DNA of 64,000 nt, taken from positions 1,984,001 to 2,048,000 of the forward strand of contig CBDFJV010000007.1 of NCBI GenBank assembly GCA_965248605.1. The letters are read 5' to 3'. Positions 1 through 9,017 of this stretch are shown here, one piece after another. A model generated the notes under the pieces. That model saw only the letters and a program-made list of their open reading frames with translations. It was not told where the DNA came from and ran no database searches. Made by a program: the position numbers and the translations under genes. The DNA comes from CAUZJF01 sp965248605 (GTDB lineage Bacteria > Chloroflexota > Dehalococcoidia > Lucifugimonadales > CAUZJF01). Positions within the stretch are counted from its first letter, which is position 1; the number at the start of each line of letters is the position of its first letter.

Positions 1-339
1 GACGACGTCCTCACGGACTCGGAACCCCTCCGGCGCCTTTTTCTCGACGGCCTTGCCGACGTCGAGATCGCGAGCGGGGCAGCCCACTCAGCGCCGTTCG
101 GGTCCCTGTCAGTAGCGAAGAAGAAAGGCGTTCTACGTGACGTGGAAGCCAAGCAACCTGAGTTCTTCGAAGCTCTCGTGGAGCATACGTACAAGGGCTA
201 CTACAGCAGTCCGGAGATCGTTCGGCTCCTAGGGCTTGAAGCACGACCACCCCAGCCGGTGGGGTATGCTCTGAAGCCATTCGATCCCGCGACGTTAGAT
301 AGCGTGAAAAAACGAGGCAAGGTATACCGAGAGGCCTAG
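1..339 (+). CDS. gluconate 2-dehydrogenase subunit 3 family protein, C-terminal part
   Basis: The reading frame is open from the first base, so the N-terminus lies outside the window; 112 residues and the stop are visible. The run EFFEALVEHTYKGYYSSPEI followed by a leucine-glycine turn and PPQPVGY is typical of the small gluconate 2-dehydrogenase subunit 3 family, periplasmic partners of GMC-type flavoprotein dehydrogenases. The GMC subunit would be expected upstream, outside the window. Family call is by pattern recognition of the C-terminal motif only; the substrate cannot be told. Confidence 0.6.
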   Translation, partial: DDVLTDSEPLRRLFLDGLADVEIASGAAHSAPFGSLSVAKKKGVLRDVEAKQPEFFEALVEHTYKGYYSSPEIVRLLGLEARPPQPVGYALKPFDPATLDSVKKRGKVYREA

Positions 340-379
340 CCCTCAACGGCTCCTAGGACAACACGGAAGGACACAGGAA

Positions 380-976
380 TTGAAACCGCGTAAGGCTACG
401 CTGAGCCGCGAAACGAAAGAAACGCAGATCGCTATCGAGCTCAACGTCGACGGGGACGGGACGTATCGGATCGAGACGGGCAACGGTATGTTCGACCACA
501 TGCTGGCGCAGATCTCGCGTCACGGACTCGTCGACCTCGACGTCTCGGCGAAGGGCGACGTAGAGGTCGGCTGGCACCACCTCGTCGAGGACACTGCCAT
601 CGTGTTGGGGCGGGCGCTCAGAGAGGCGGTCGGAGACGGCACAGGCATCGTCCGCGTGGGGCACTCGTACGTGCCCCTGGACGAGGCGCTTGCCCTCGTC
701 GTGGTCGACTTCGGAGGCCGGAGCCACGCCGTCATCGACACCGACCTGACGGCCAGCGATCTGGGAGACCTGTCGCCGCAGCTCATCGACCACTTCCTCG
801 AGAGCTTCGCCACCGAGGGCAAGTTCAACCTGCACGTCCAGGTGTTGGCTGGCGCTAGCAACCATCACAAGGCCGAAGCCGCCTTCAAGGCGCTGGCCAG
901 GGCCCTTCGCGCGGCACTTACCATCGATCCACGCCAGGGCAGCCAGGTCCCCAGCACGAAGGGCTCCATCGGGTAG
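380..976 (+). CDS. hisB: imidazoleglycerol-phosphate dehydratase HisB
   Basis: Histidine biosynthesis: dehydrates imidazole glycerol phosphate to imidazole acetol phosphate, using two manganese ions. The 198-residue protein has the family length and its metal-binding histidine motifs: FDHML near residue 37, WHHLVEDTAI near 70, and HHKAEAAFKAL near 160. It ends in the usual PSTKGS tail. The start is TTG at 380, preceded by a GGAAGGACACAGGAA purine tract. It stands alone here, with no other his gene in view, and the DNA just after its stop is a truncated gene from another family. It looks complete and functional. Confidence 0.95.
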   Translation: MKPRKATLSRETKETQIAIELNVDGDGTYRIETGNGMFDHMLAQISRHGLVDLDVSAKGDVEVGWHHLVEDTAIVLGRALREAVGDGTGIVRVGHSYVPLDEALALVVVDFGGRSHAVIDTDLTASDLGDLSPQLIDHFLESFATEGKFNLHVQVLAGASNHHKAEAAFKALARALRAALTIDPRQGSQVPSTKGSIG

Positions 977-1004
977 TTTTCCTGGGCAATCGGCGGAGCC
1001 TTGA

Positions 1005-1547
1005 ACGCACGACGTTCAGGGAGACGCGACTAACGATGAAAGTCTGAAGCAAGCGGGAATCGAGCGAGCACACGGCCTCATCGTGGCCACGTCGGAGGAT
1101 AATGGGAACGTGTTCATTACCCTCTCTGCAAGGGGCCTCGTTCCGGGTCTGGTAATAGTGGCCCGGAGTACCGATCCCGGCGCAACCGACAAGCTAATCA
1201 GGGCCGGAGTCGATCGAGTCATCTCGCCGCACGAGATCGGGGGTCGGCGGATGGCCCTGTCGGCGGTCCGGCCGCGCGCTGTGGACTTCTTCGAAACGAT
1301 AGTCGGCGGCTCGGGCGCAGACGTCAGACTCGCCGAGGTCGAGGTGGCGGACAGCTCGCCTCTGGCCGGGGGCACGGTCAGCGAGATCGACGCCGAGCAG
1401 GGCGTGCAGGTGCTCGTGGTCGCTCGAAAGTCGGGCGAGCTGCTGCCCAGCCCCAGTCGAGCTACGAGAGTCGAGCCTGGCGATCGGCTGATGCTCGTTG
1501 GACCCGACTCCAAACTCGACTCGCTTGAGGGTAAAAAAGGGGCCTGA
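1005..1547 (+). pseudogene. N-terminally truncated TrkA-type K+ channel/transport regulatory protein
   Basis: The frame opens after a TGA at 1002-1004 and starts inside a domain: GDATNDESLKQAGIERA, then HGLIVATSEDNGNVFITLSA, which is the second half of a TrkA-N (RCK) Rossmann domain. It continues through DRVISPHEIGGRRMA to a TrkA-C domain with the usual VLVVARKSGELLPSP and GDRLMLVG segments. The first half of the RCK domain and any ion-channel membrane segments are missing; hisB ends only 28 bases upstream. A GTG at 1083 could start a short protein, but that would lack most of the nucleotide-binding fold. Best read as the remnant of a KCh/TrkA gene joined to hisB by a deletion. Confidence 0.7.
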
Positions 1548-1693
1548 CTGTTCGCCGCGTTGAGTTAGGAGGGTCATACCAGGAGTGTAGTGAGCCAAAG
1601 GAATAAGCGCGGCTCCGGTGTAGCGGCATGTGTCCGCGTAGGGGCGCATTGCATGCGCCCGCCGCTTGGCCCGTCCGCACGATGGAGGCGTAC

Positions 1694-2785
1694 ATGAAAG
1701 CAGCCGTACTCTACGAGACCAACCAGCCGCTCCAGATCCGGGAGCTCCGACAGGACCCTCCGAAGGCCGGCGAGGTCCGCGTCAAGATGGACGTCGCTGG
1801 AATTTGCGCCAGTGACCACCACGTAATGGACGGCACGGCTGTCTGGTCGTTGCCTCTTGCCCTGGGACATGAGGGAGCGGGAACGGTCGAGACGGTAGGG
1901 GAGGGCGTTACCAGAGTCCAGCCCGGAGACCGTTGCATCCTGTCGTTCGTGCCGAGCTGCGGCTTTTGCCACTACTGCCGTTCGGGCAGCCCCCAGCTCT
2001 GCGACACGCATTTCGCGAGCCCGACGGTCCAGTTCGACGGCACTTTTCGGCTTCACGACGGCGACACAGATATCTACCAGATGCATAAACTAGGCGTCTT
2101 CTCCGAAACGATAGTGGCGCCCCAGCAGTCCTGCTACGTAGTCCCGGACGAGGTCCCGTCGGAAGTGGGAGCGCTTATCGGTTGCTGCGTGACTACCGGC
2201 GTCGGTTCGGTAATCAACAACCCGGCAGCGCGGGCCGGGATGACGGTCGCCGTGTTCGGCTGCGGCGGTGTGGGACTCAACGTGATCCAGGGCGCCCGGC
2301 TTTTCAACGCGACTCGGATCATCGCCGTCGACGTCCTCGACCACAAGCTAGAGTTCAGCTACAAGTTCGGGGCGACGGACGTAGTGAACTCCCGAGAGGT
2401 CGACCCCGTGGAGGCCATCAAGGACCTCACGGGTGGCGGCGTCGACATGGCCTTCGACAGCTTCGGCAGCCCGACTACGACCACCGACGCCGTCCGCGCC
2501 GTGCGCAAGGGCGGTACCGCGGTGATGATTGGGCTTGGCCCCGTCGGCGAGTCGACGCCGATAAACATGGTCGAGTTCCTTCGTGGGCAGAAGGCGCTGC
2601 TGGCCAGCTACTATGGGATGGCGAGCCCACACGAGACGTTCAAGAAGCTCGTCGACTTCTACCTCAAGGGACAAATCGACGTCGATAGTCTGATCACCCG
2701 GCGCTACACCTTCGAGCAGATCAACGAAGGCTTCGACGCCCTGGCGGCCGGCGAAGACGGCCGCGGCGTGATCGCCTTCGGGTAG
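1694..2785 (+). CDS. zinc-dependent alcohol dehydrogenase (MDR superfamily)
   Basis: Predicted NAD(P)-dependent oxidation of an alcohol in the cytoplasm, 363 residues. Catalytic zinc ligands are seen in GICASDHH and GHEGAG; the structural zinc site is CGFCHYCRSGSPQLC; the coenzyme-binding loop is GCGGVGLNVIQGA near residue 195. The layout matches class III-like and related Zn-alcohol dehydrogenases. Start chosen at ATG 1694, with GGAGG 6 bases upstream, rather than the longer frame from 1628. The real substrate is unknown. It is followed by a membrane-protein gene and an SDR on the same strand, possibly a loose catabolic cluster. Confidence 0.85.
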   Translation: MKAAVLYETNQPLQIRELRQDPPKAGEVRVKMDVAGICASDHHVMDGTAVWSLPLALGHEGAGTVETVGEGVTRVQPGDRCILSFVPSCGFCHYCRSGSPQLCDTHFASPTVQFDGTFRLHDGDTDIYQMHKLGVFSETIVAPQQSCYVVPDEVPSEVGALIGCCVTTGVGSVINNPAARAGMTVAVFGCGGVGLNVIQGARLFNATRIIAVDVLDHKLEFSYKFGATDVVNSREVDPVEAIKDLTGGGVDMAFDSFGSPTTTTDAVRAVRKGGTAVMIGLGPVGESTPINMVEFLRGQKALLASYYGMASPHETFKKLVDFYLKGQIDVDSLITRRYTFEQINEGFDALAAGEDGRGVIAFG

Positions 2786-3437
2786 GCCTGGGTGCTGGGG
2801 CTTTGGCCGGCGGGCCCTTCGTTTTCACGTTGACCCATTCTAGTCGACGCTGGTAAACTCGCGCCTCAATAAGCCGCCGGTACAGACTGCTTGCTCTGAC
2901 CGCTGAGCACGGGCAAGCACTCTTCCGCGTAAGGAGGGCTCATGGATGACCCATTGATGGTCGTGCTCCGGATAATTCACATCGTGTTCGGCATGTTCTG
3001 GGCGGGCACCGCGGTATTCCTTGCCGTGATTCTCGATCCTCGCCTCCGGTCGCTGGGCCCCGAGGTGCAGCGTCCGGTGATGGGCGCGATCGCGCCTATC
3101 GTGGGGCCGGCGCTGGGTATGAGCGGGATTCTCACCATCGGCGCTGGTATATGGATAGCGTTTAAGCCCGAATCCACCGACGGACAGGGATGGACGACGT
3201 GAGGACAGCGGAAGGGGGTGAGGGAGTTACAGGCGTGATGATCCGGGCTCGAATTTGGGTAGACGGGAGGTTGGCGGGCGGTCTGCAGGCGCTTTTGGGG
3301 GCACCGATGGCGGCCTACAGTGGCTGTGGCGAGCCAGATGGCGGGATAGGACACGGCAAGAGGCGCTCGCGGACTGGGCTGGCGCGAGTTTGCGGGGACG
3401 TTGGGTTGGCTGGTGGGTCAGTGGCGGACGGGCTCCG

Positions 3438-4622
3438 TCAGGCTGGGAGTGGAATGGCTCGCAGTCGGGCCAGGGCGCGGCTGAACTGCTCCTCCCAGGG
3501 CCAGCGCCGGGGAAGCTGCAGGGTCAATCGGCGTGCCGAGCGGGTGATCCGTCCGGCCAAGGCAAAGACCCGTCGTCTGAGGGTCTTGGTGGTCACGATC
3601 TGCTGACCCAGGCCGATGCGGGCTGTCCAGCGGGCCAGGTTGTGCGCCATCACCTGTACCGCCAGCCAGGCGCCGTTGGCGGCGAAACGGCCCGAGGGGA
3701 GATGGTTCAGCCCCACGCCGTACTTGAGGTCGCGTATCGCATTCTCGATCTCGGCGTGACGGCGATGATCGGCCTCCAGTTCCAGCGTCTCCCCGTCCCG
3801 GTCGGTGATGAAGCCGTGATAGCTGTAGGTGGCGAAGAGAGCCAGTTGAGAACAGGGCGCCGGCTTCACCCGCCGGACGATGAGCCGTACCGGCGCGGCG
3901 TCCGCCTCGGCCTGGAACGGGGTGTAGGTGGTCTCGGCCACATCGGCGGCGCCGTCCATCCAGTAAGGAATCGGCGTCCAGGCATCTTCGGGTATCGCCT
4001 CGATGAGATTCCGCAGGCGGGCGCGCTGGCGGATGGCGATGGAGAAGCGGACATCCATCCGGCGGCAGACGGCGACCACGGCGTGGGTATAGAAGCCGCT
4101 GTCGGCCCGCACCGTGAGTTGGCCCCTGGCTCCGCCGTAGCGCACCCGCCCCACCGTTTCACGCAGGAAGTGGGCAGCGCCGCGGGCGGTGTTAGCCCGG
4201 CCCTCGCGCAGGCGGGCCATCAGCACGTCGCCGGTGCCGGCGGCGACGGCCAGCAGCGGGTGATAGCCCCGCGCACCGGTGTAGCCGTGGTGGCGGGCGC
4301 CCTCCTTGGCCAGTCCGTAGGTCTCGCAGATCGTCGAATCAAGGTCGATGGTGAATGGTGCGTCGCCGGGTCCGGCACCGGCCTTCCAGACCCGGGCCAG
4401 CAACTCGCGGCTCACCCGGTCCAGTTGGCGGACATGGCCCCACCTGAAGCTGCGCAGGAAGGTGCCCAGGGTGGAGGGAGCCTTAGCCGTGAAACCGAGC
4501 ACGCGGGCGGTCCCGCCGGCGCGCAGCACATCGGCGTCGTCGATGCAATCTCCGCCGGCTAGGGCGGAGGCCACCAGGGTCATCATCTTGTCGCCGGTGT
4601 TCGCCCGGCCCGGCGCGCCGCC
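3438..4622 (-). pseudogene. IS1380-family transposase, residues ~48-441, first type
   Basis: Nearly identical to residues 48-441 of the complete 441-residue transposases at 31.3 and 48.9 kb (starting GGAPGRANTGDKMM and ending ARLRAIPLPA). The N-terminal ~47 codons, start and left inverted repeat are absent because the sequence switches at about 4622 into another IS copy running the other way. It carries the DDE core (DLDSTICETYG, ADSGFY) but cannot be expressed as a normal protein. Confidence 0.85.
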
Positions 4623-5267
4623 ACTGTCGTTGCCGCCTGCCGGGAAATGGATGTCCGCTTCTCTATCACCATCCGCCAGCGCGCCAGCCTGCGGGACCTG
4701 ATCGAGGCGATACCAGAGGAGGACTGGACTCCCATTCCCTACTGGACGGACGGCGCCGCCGATGTCGCCGAGACGACTTACACCCCGTTCCAGACCAAGC
4801 CGGACGCCGCGCCGGTGCGGCTCATTGTCCGGCGGGTGAAGCCGACGCCCGGTTCCCAGCTCGCCCTCTTCGCCAGATACAGCTATCACGCCTTCATCAC
4901 CGACCGCGATGGGGAGACGCTGGAACTGGAGGCCGATCATCGCCGCCACGCCGAGGTCGAGAACGCCATACGCGACCTCAAGTACGGCGTCGGGCTGAAC
5001 CACATGCCGTCGGCGCGCTTCGCCGCCAACGGCGCCTGGCTGGCGGTCCAGGTGATGGCGCATAACCTGGCCCGCTGGACGGCGCGGATTGGTCTGGGCG
5101 AGCGGACCGTGATCACCAAGACCCTCAGGCGGCGGGTCTTCGCTCTGGTGGGACGGATCACCCGCTCGGCGCGCCGCCTCACTTTGCATCTCCCCCGGCG
5201 CTGGCCTTGGGAAACCCAGTTCAGTCGCGCCTTGGCCCGGCTGCAAGCCATTCCGTTCCCGGCCTGA
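4623..5267 (+). pseudogene. IS1380-family transposase, C-terminal half, second type
   Basis: Matches residues ~228-441 of the 56-kb transposase rather than the 31/48-kb type (for example MDVRFSITIRQRASLRDL and PFQTKPDAAP), so it derives from a different IS subtype. It begins mid-domain at the junction and runs to the normal stop and right inverted repeat. An ATG at 4647 gives a 206-residue frame, but without the first catalytic aspartate it cannot be an active transposase. Confidence 0.8.
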
Positions 5268-5819
5268 CAGCCAGCCTGCAACTGACCCAACGTCCCCGCA
5301 ATCTCGCGCCACCCCGGTCGCGAGAGTCCCCTGCTGCGTATCCTCTCGCCTTCCCGCGCATCGCAACTCCCGCATAGGGCCTTAGGGGCCCTGTGCGGCG
5401 ACTGAAGACCGGTCGCCGGCCTCCCATCTACCCCAAGACCCCAGGCCATCCCCCCTGTAGCTCCCTCACCCACCCCCTTCCGCTGCCCTCACGCCGTCCA
5501 TCGGTGTCCTTCGGTGGATTCGGGTTAAGGTCAAGCCATCTGACATCTGGTTCGATACCGGTTGGGGTTACGCCATCGCCATCGGATTCGTGGCGTCGAT
5601 AATATCCTTCGCGTTCGGCATCTCCACGGGTACGCTGTCCAACAAGATGCAGACACTTGGGGCCGCGATCCAGGGGAGGCCGCCAACCCCGGAGGAGGGC
5701 GCTCAGCTCAAGAAGACCGGCGACATGCTCACCCTGTTCGGCCGGTTCACGGCGGTCTTCGTCGTTATCGCCGTCGGCGCGATGGCGTCGGCACGCTGGG
5801 TTTGACGCGAGAGTTAGCC

Positions 5820-8800
5820 ATGTTCTTGGAAGGCAAGAAAGCGCTGGTCACCGGGTCTCGCCGTGGAATCGGCCGGGCTATCGCCGTCCGGCTCGCCGGT
5901 GAGGGCGCCGACGTCGGTATCAACGACATTGAGCGAGACCAGGCGGCGGAGGACACGATCGCCATGGTCGAGAGCCAGGGCCGGGATGCGAGCTGGCACC
6001 TGGCGGACATCGGCAAGAGTGCGGACGTCAATCGAATGGTGGATGTGCGCCAAGAAGCGCATAGGTTGAGAGTTCCAGACTTGGAACCCGGCCAGGAGTG
6101 GGCCGGTGGCTACGGAAGCAGGCACGGTGACCCGAAGCAGAACCGTGTTTGAAGCCTTCCCGACAACGGGGCGGCAGCAGCCCTACCAAGCTGCGTGCCC
6201 CTAGCCAGAGTTCCGCTACGGTTACGAAAGAAACTGCTGTTTGACGCGTCGAATCGCTGACTGCCCGTCCACGGTAGGGCGAGGGCAGAGTCGTCGGATA
6301 CCCGTCTATCCACTGCGGGAAAAGTCCGTCAGGACAGGGACGCCGCACTCCAGACAACCGGCCGTCCCCCGATGGCGAGCGCGGCAGGGAGCCGTGCCAG
6401 GCGTAAAGGCAGAACCTAAGGCGGAATGAAGATGCAACCTACGTGAACTTGGGAACCACGTTCGGCTCTCCGGCAACGGAGTAGGCCAGCTTGCGGCCAA
6501 TGCCGGACGTGGGGCAGAGCCCTTGTAGTAGTCCGAGGTCGGGAAAGCCGACCACATGGCGAAGGAGGGCAATTAGACGAGTGCAGAACACAAGCAAACT
6601 ACGCCAGAGGAGGGATGTATGAACCCGACGAAGATGGCAGAAAAGCAAAGGTTCTTGGCAAAGACGGCCAATGAGTATCCAGACCACAGGTTCACCAACC
6701 TGTACGACCTATTGCACTGGGACTGCTGGATGCACACAGCGGCTGAAAGGGTACTGGCGCGACCGGGTAGCCAGACTGACGGCGTGGACGGCAAGACGCG
6801 GGATGCGTTCAAGAAGGACTACGAGGACCAGATAACGGCCCTCATCGACCAACTGAAGCGCAGAACGTACGAGCCGCAACCCGTCCGGCGAGTCTACATA
6901 CCCAAGCACGATGGCAAACAGCGCCCGCTGGGCATCCCCGCCCTGCGAGACCGCATCGTGCAGGAAGCACTTCGGGCCATCCTCGACCCGATTTACGAGT
7001 CGGATTTTCACCCGCACTCCTACGGTTTCCGCAAAGGTCGTTGCACGATGGACGCAATCGCAGTCCTCATGCCCATGTTCAACACCAGCCTGAAACACTA
7101 CTACGTGATAGAAGGCGACCTCCAAAGCTACTTCGATACCGTCCACCATCGGACGCTCATGAAGCTGTTGCGGAGGCGACTGAAGGACAGGGCGCTACTG
7201 GACTTGATCTGGAAGTTCCTGAAAGCGGGCGTGATGGAAGGGGGCCTCTTTCAGCACACCGAATCCGGTGTGCCACAGGGAGGGGTTATCTCCCCGCTGC
7301 TAGCCAACGTCTACCTCAACGAGTTTGACAAGTGGGCGGCGGCGCAGTGGGATCTCGACCCTAACGCTCGACGACGGAGACGGTACGCAGGTCTCGGCAA
7401 CTACAAGATGGTGCGCTACGCGGACGACTTCGTGGTCGTCACCAACAGCCCCATCGCCGAGGTCAAAGCCACCAAGCAGGCCATACAGCAGTTTCTGGAG
7501 AACAAACTCCACCTGACGCTATCGGAAGAAAAGACAGTCATCACCCACGTCAACGACGGCTTCGACTTCCTGGGTTTTCACATCCAGCGCAAGAAGACCG
7601 AAGGAAAGTGGGCGGTGCATCTCCGACCGACGGCCAAGGCAAAAGAGCGAGTGAAACAGAAGCTCAAGGCCCTGACTTCCAGGAACTGGACTTGGATGGA
7701 CGAGTACACCCGACTGACCACCCTGAACGCTATCGTGCGGGGCTGGGCCGAGTACTATCGGTACACCAGCCTTGTGCAGGACATCGAGGACATCACGCGG
7801 TTCACATGGTTCCGCTACCTCAACTGGCTCCTAGCGAAGCATAAGGGCAGCCATAAGGGACAGCTCATGAAAGACAAGACCAGAATGCTCCACGGCAGAA
7901 CCCGCTGGTACGCAGAGGAACGCGAAGGCGATAACACGCTGGAAACGTACCAATGGCTCCCCACCCGACAGGAGCTTGACCGCCAACGCTACCGACAGAA
8001 GGGGGCAGCGGGATTCCCGCATCCCTACCTGTCCGGCCACGCGGAGGCAGCAGGCGACCATCCACAGGGAGCAACCGGCCCAGACGAGCGCATCTACACG
8101 GCGACCATTGGGGCAAGTAGCGGCAGACGTAGCCGCAGCGAACCTCTCGTACTCGCCGAACGGAAACTCAAGGCCAAGTTGCGCGACGGGATGAAATGCC
8201 AAGAGTGTGGCGCTCGGAGTCCTCTCCAAGTCCACCATGTCAAAGGCATGAAGTCCCACGCGCTCAGTGACTTGGTCACGCTCTGCCGGACGTGCCATAA
8301 GGCCGTAAGCCAACCAAGCCAACAACGAACCGTCTAATGGAGAGCCGGGTGCCGCGAAAGTGGCACGCCCGGTTCGGTGGGAGGGATGGCGCAAACCAGC
8401 CAGAGCAATCCGGCCATCGGCGGCGCTGTCCCTACCCAATGAGTTTCTGGAGCACCACGGTCGGATCGACATCGTGGTGAACAATGCAGTCTCGTCGAGG
8501 AAGAGGGCCTTTCTCGAGGTCACCGAGGAGGACTGGGATTACGAGGTAGGGAACGCCCTGAAAGGCTACTTCATTTGCAGCCAGCGGGCCGCCCGCGAGA
8601 TGGTCGGGCAGGGTAACGGCGGGCACATCGTGAGCATATCAAGCGTTCACGCTTTGAGGTCGTGGCCGAACAATCTGGTGTACGCGACGTGCAAGGCCGG
8701 GCTCATCCGCATGACAGCTAATATGGCGGTAGAGCTGGCAGACCACAATATCAACGCCAACTGCGTGGCGCCGGGCTACATCGACAGCCGCCTGCTGCCA

Positions 8801-8998
8801 CCTGACCAGGAGCACCTGAGAGCGGGGCACGGCTATGCGGACGAGCAGAAAAAGGTGATCCCGTCGCGTCGCGGAGGCGTCCCAGACGACATCGCGAGCG
8901 TGGTGGCGTTCCTCTGCTCGCCGGGCGGCAACTACGTTAACGGCCAGTGCATCGCGGTTGACGGCGGCCTGGTACAGTCGGGCATCACGCAGGCGTGA
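5820..8998 (+). CDS. SDR family oxidoreductase split by a group II intron
   Basis: Exon 1 is 5820-6044, exon 2 is 8441-8998. Joining them gives 260 residues in frame, reading ADVNRMVD-EFLEHHGRIDIVVNNAV. The N-terminal TGSRRGIGRAIA is the NAD(P)-binding glycine motif, then NNAV, a serine in SISS, the catalytic YATCK, and a C-terminal VNGQCIAVDGG typical of classical SDRs. Function depends on intron splicing; unspliced mRNA would give a 90-odd-residue dead product. The start ATG is 12 bases after the stop of the upstream membrane protein, so the two were probably cotranscribed before the insertions. Substrate unknown. Confidence 0.88.
6045..8440 (+). mobile_element. group II intron with intron-encoded protein
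   Basis: The 5' boundary is GTGCGCC (the GUGYG consensus) directly after codon GAT. The 3' part holds domain V at 8342-8375 (GAGCCGGGTGCC, GAAA loop, GGCACGCCCGGTTC) and then domain VI, ending ...CCTACCCAAT. The 2396-nt length, the ORF in domain IV and exact restoration of the SDR reading frame all support a full-length, possibly splicing-competent ribozyme. Unlike bacterial introns that sit behind terminators, this one lies inside a coding sequence on the sense strand, so it must splice for the host gene to work. Confidence 0.93.
6619..8337 (+). CDS. ltrA: group II intron reverse transcriptase/maturase with HNH endonuclease
   Basis: 572-residue multidomain protein. The reverse-transcriptase palm motifs are seen as PLGIPALRDRIVQEA, SYGFRKGR, GDLQSYFDTV, SGVPQGGVISPLLANVYL and the catalytic YADDFVV (about residue 275). 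A maturase X region follows (FLGFHIQRKK, then NAIVRGWAEYYRY). The C-terminus holds an HNH zinc finger: CQECG, HHVKG, CRTCH. It binds the intron RNA to help splicing and carries out target-primed reverse transcription. ATG at 6619 follows GAGGAGGGATGT. All key residues are present, so it may also act on the ORF-less intron copy at 37 kb. Confidence 0.95.
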   Translation: MNPTKMAEKQRFLAKTANEYPDHRFTNLYDLLHWDCWMHTAAERVLARPGSQTDGVDGKTRDAFKKDYEDQITALIDQLKRRTYEPQPVRRVYIPKHDGKQRPLGIPALRDRIVQEALRAILDPIYESDFHPHSYGFRKGRCTMDAIAVLMPMFNTSLKHYYVIEGDLQSYFDTVHHRTLMKLLRRRLKDRALLDLIWKFLKAGVMEGGLFQHTESGVPQGGVISPLLANVYLNEFDKWAAAQWDLDPNARRRRRYAGLGNYKMVRYADDFVVVTNSPIAEVKATKQAIQQFLENKLHLTLSEEKTVITHVNDGFDFLGFHIQRKKTEGKWAVHLRPTAKAKERVKQKLKALTSRNWTWMDEYTRLTTLNAIVRGWAEYYRYTSLVQDIEDITRFTWFRYLNWLLAKHKGSHKGQLMKDKTRMLHGRTRWYAEEREGDNTLETYQWLPTRQELDRQRYRQKGAAGFPHPYLSGHAEAAGDHPQGATGPDERIYTATIGASSGRRSRSEPLVLAERKLKAKLRDGMKCQECGARSPLQVHHVKGMKSHALSDLVTLCRTCHKAVSQPSQQRTV

Positions 8999-9017
8999 GA
9001 TAAGGTCGGAGCGAACC

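Larger units (their letters stand above)
3167..5524. mobile_element. chimeric IS1380-family element with two right ends
   Basis: Flanked by a 5-bp duplication TTAAG (3162-3166 and 5525-5529). Both ends are right-end inverted repeats: CCCGAATCCACCGACGGAC at the left, as in the 31-kb and 48-kb copies, and the 56-kb type version at the right. Inside, 3167-4622 is the right two-thirds of the first type in minus orientation and 4623-5524 the right part of the second, diverged type in plus orientation. Neither half has a transposase N-terminus or a left end, so it is a non-autonomous palindrome-like fusion. Either a real recombinant or an assembly collapse of two alternative insertions. Confidence 0.8.
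2942..5805 (+). pseudogene. four-helix membrane protein gene interrupted by an IS element
   Basis: The first 75 codons (2942-3166) and the last 92 (5530-5805) flank an insertion. Removing 3167-5529, i.e. the element plus one copy of the duplicated TTAAG, gives one uninterrupted 166-residue frame reading IWIAF-KVKPSDIWFD across the join. The protein would have four hydrophobic helices (HIVFGMFWAGTAVFLAVIL, an IVGPALGMSGILTIGAGIW segment, a GWGYAIAIGFVASIISFAFG segment and a C-terminal FTAVFVVIAVGAMASA helix). It resembles small DUF2269/CopD-like membrane proteins but no firm family is claimed. The start has an AAGGAGG site. A recent insertion is suggested by the perfect restoration. Confidence 0.8.
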
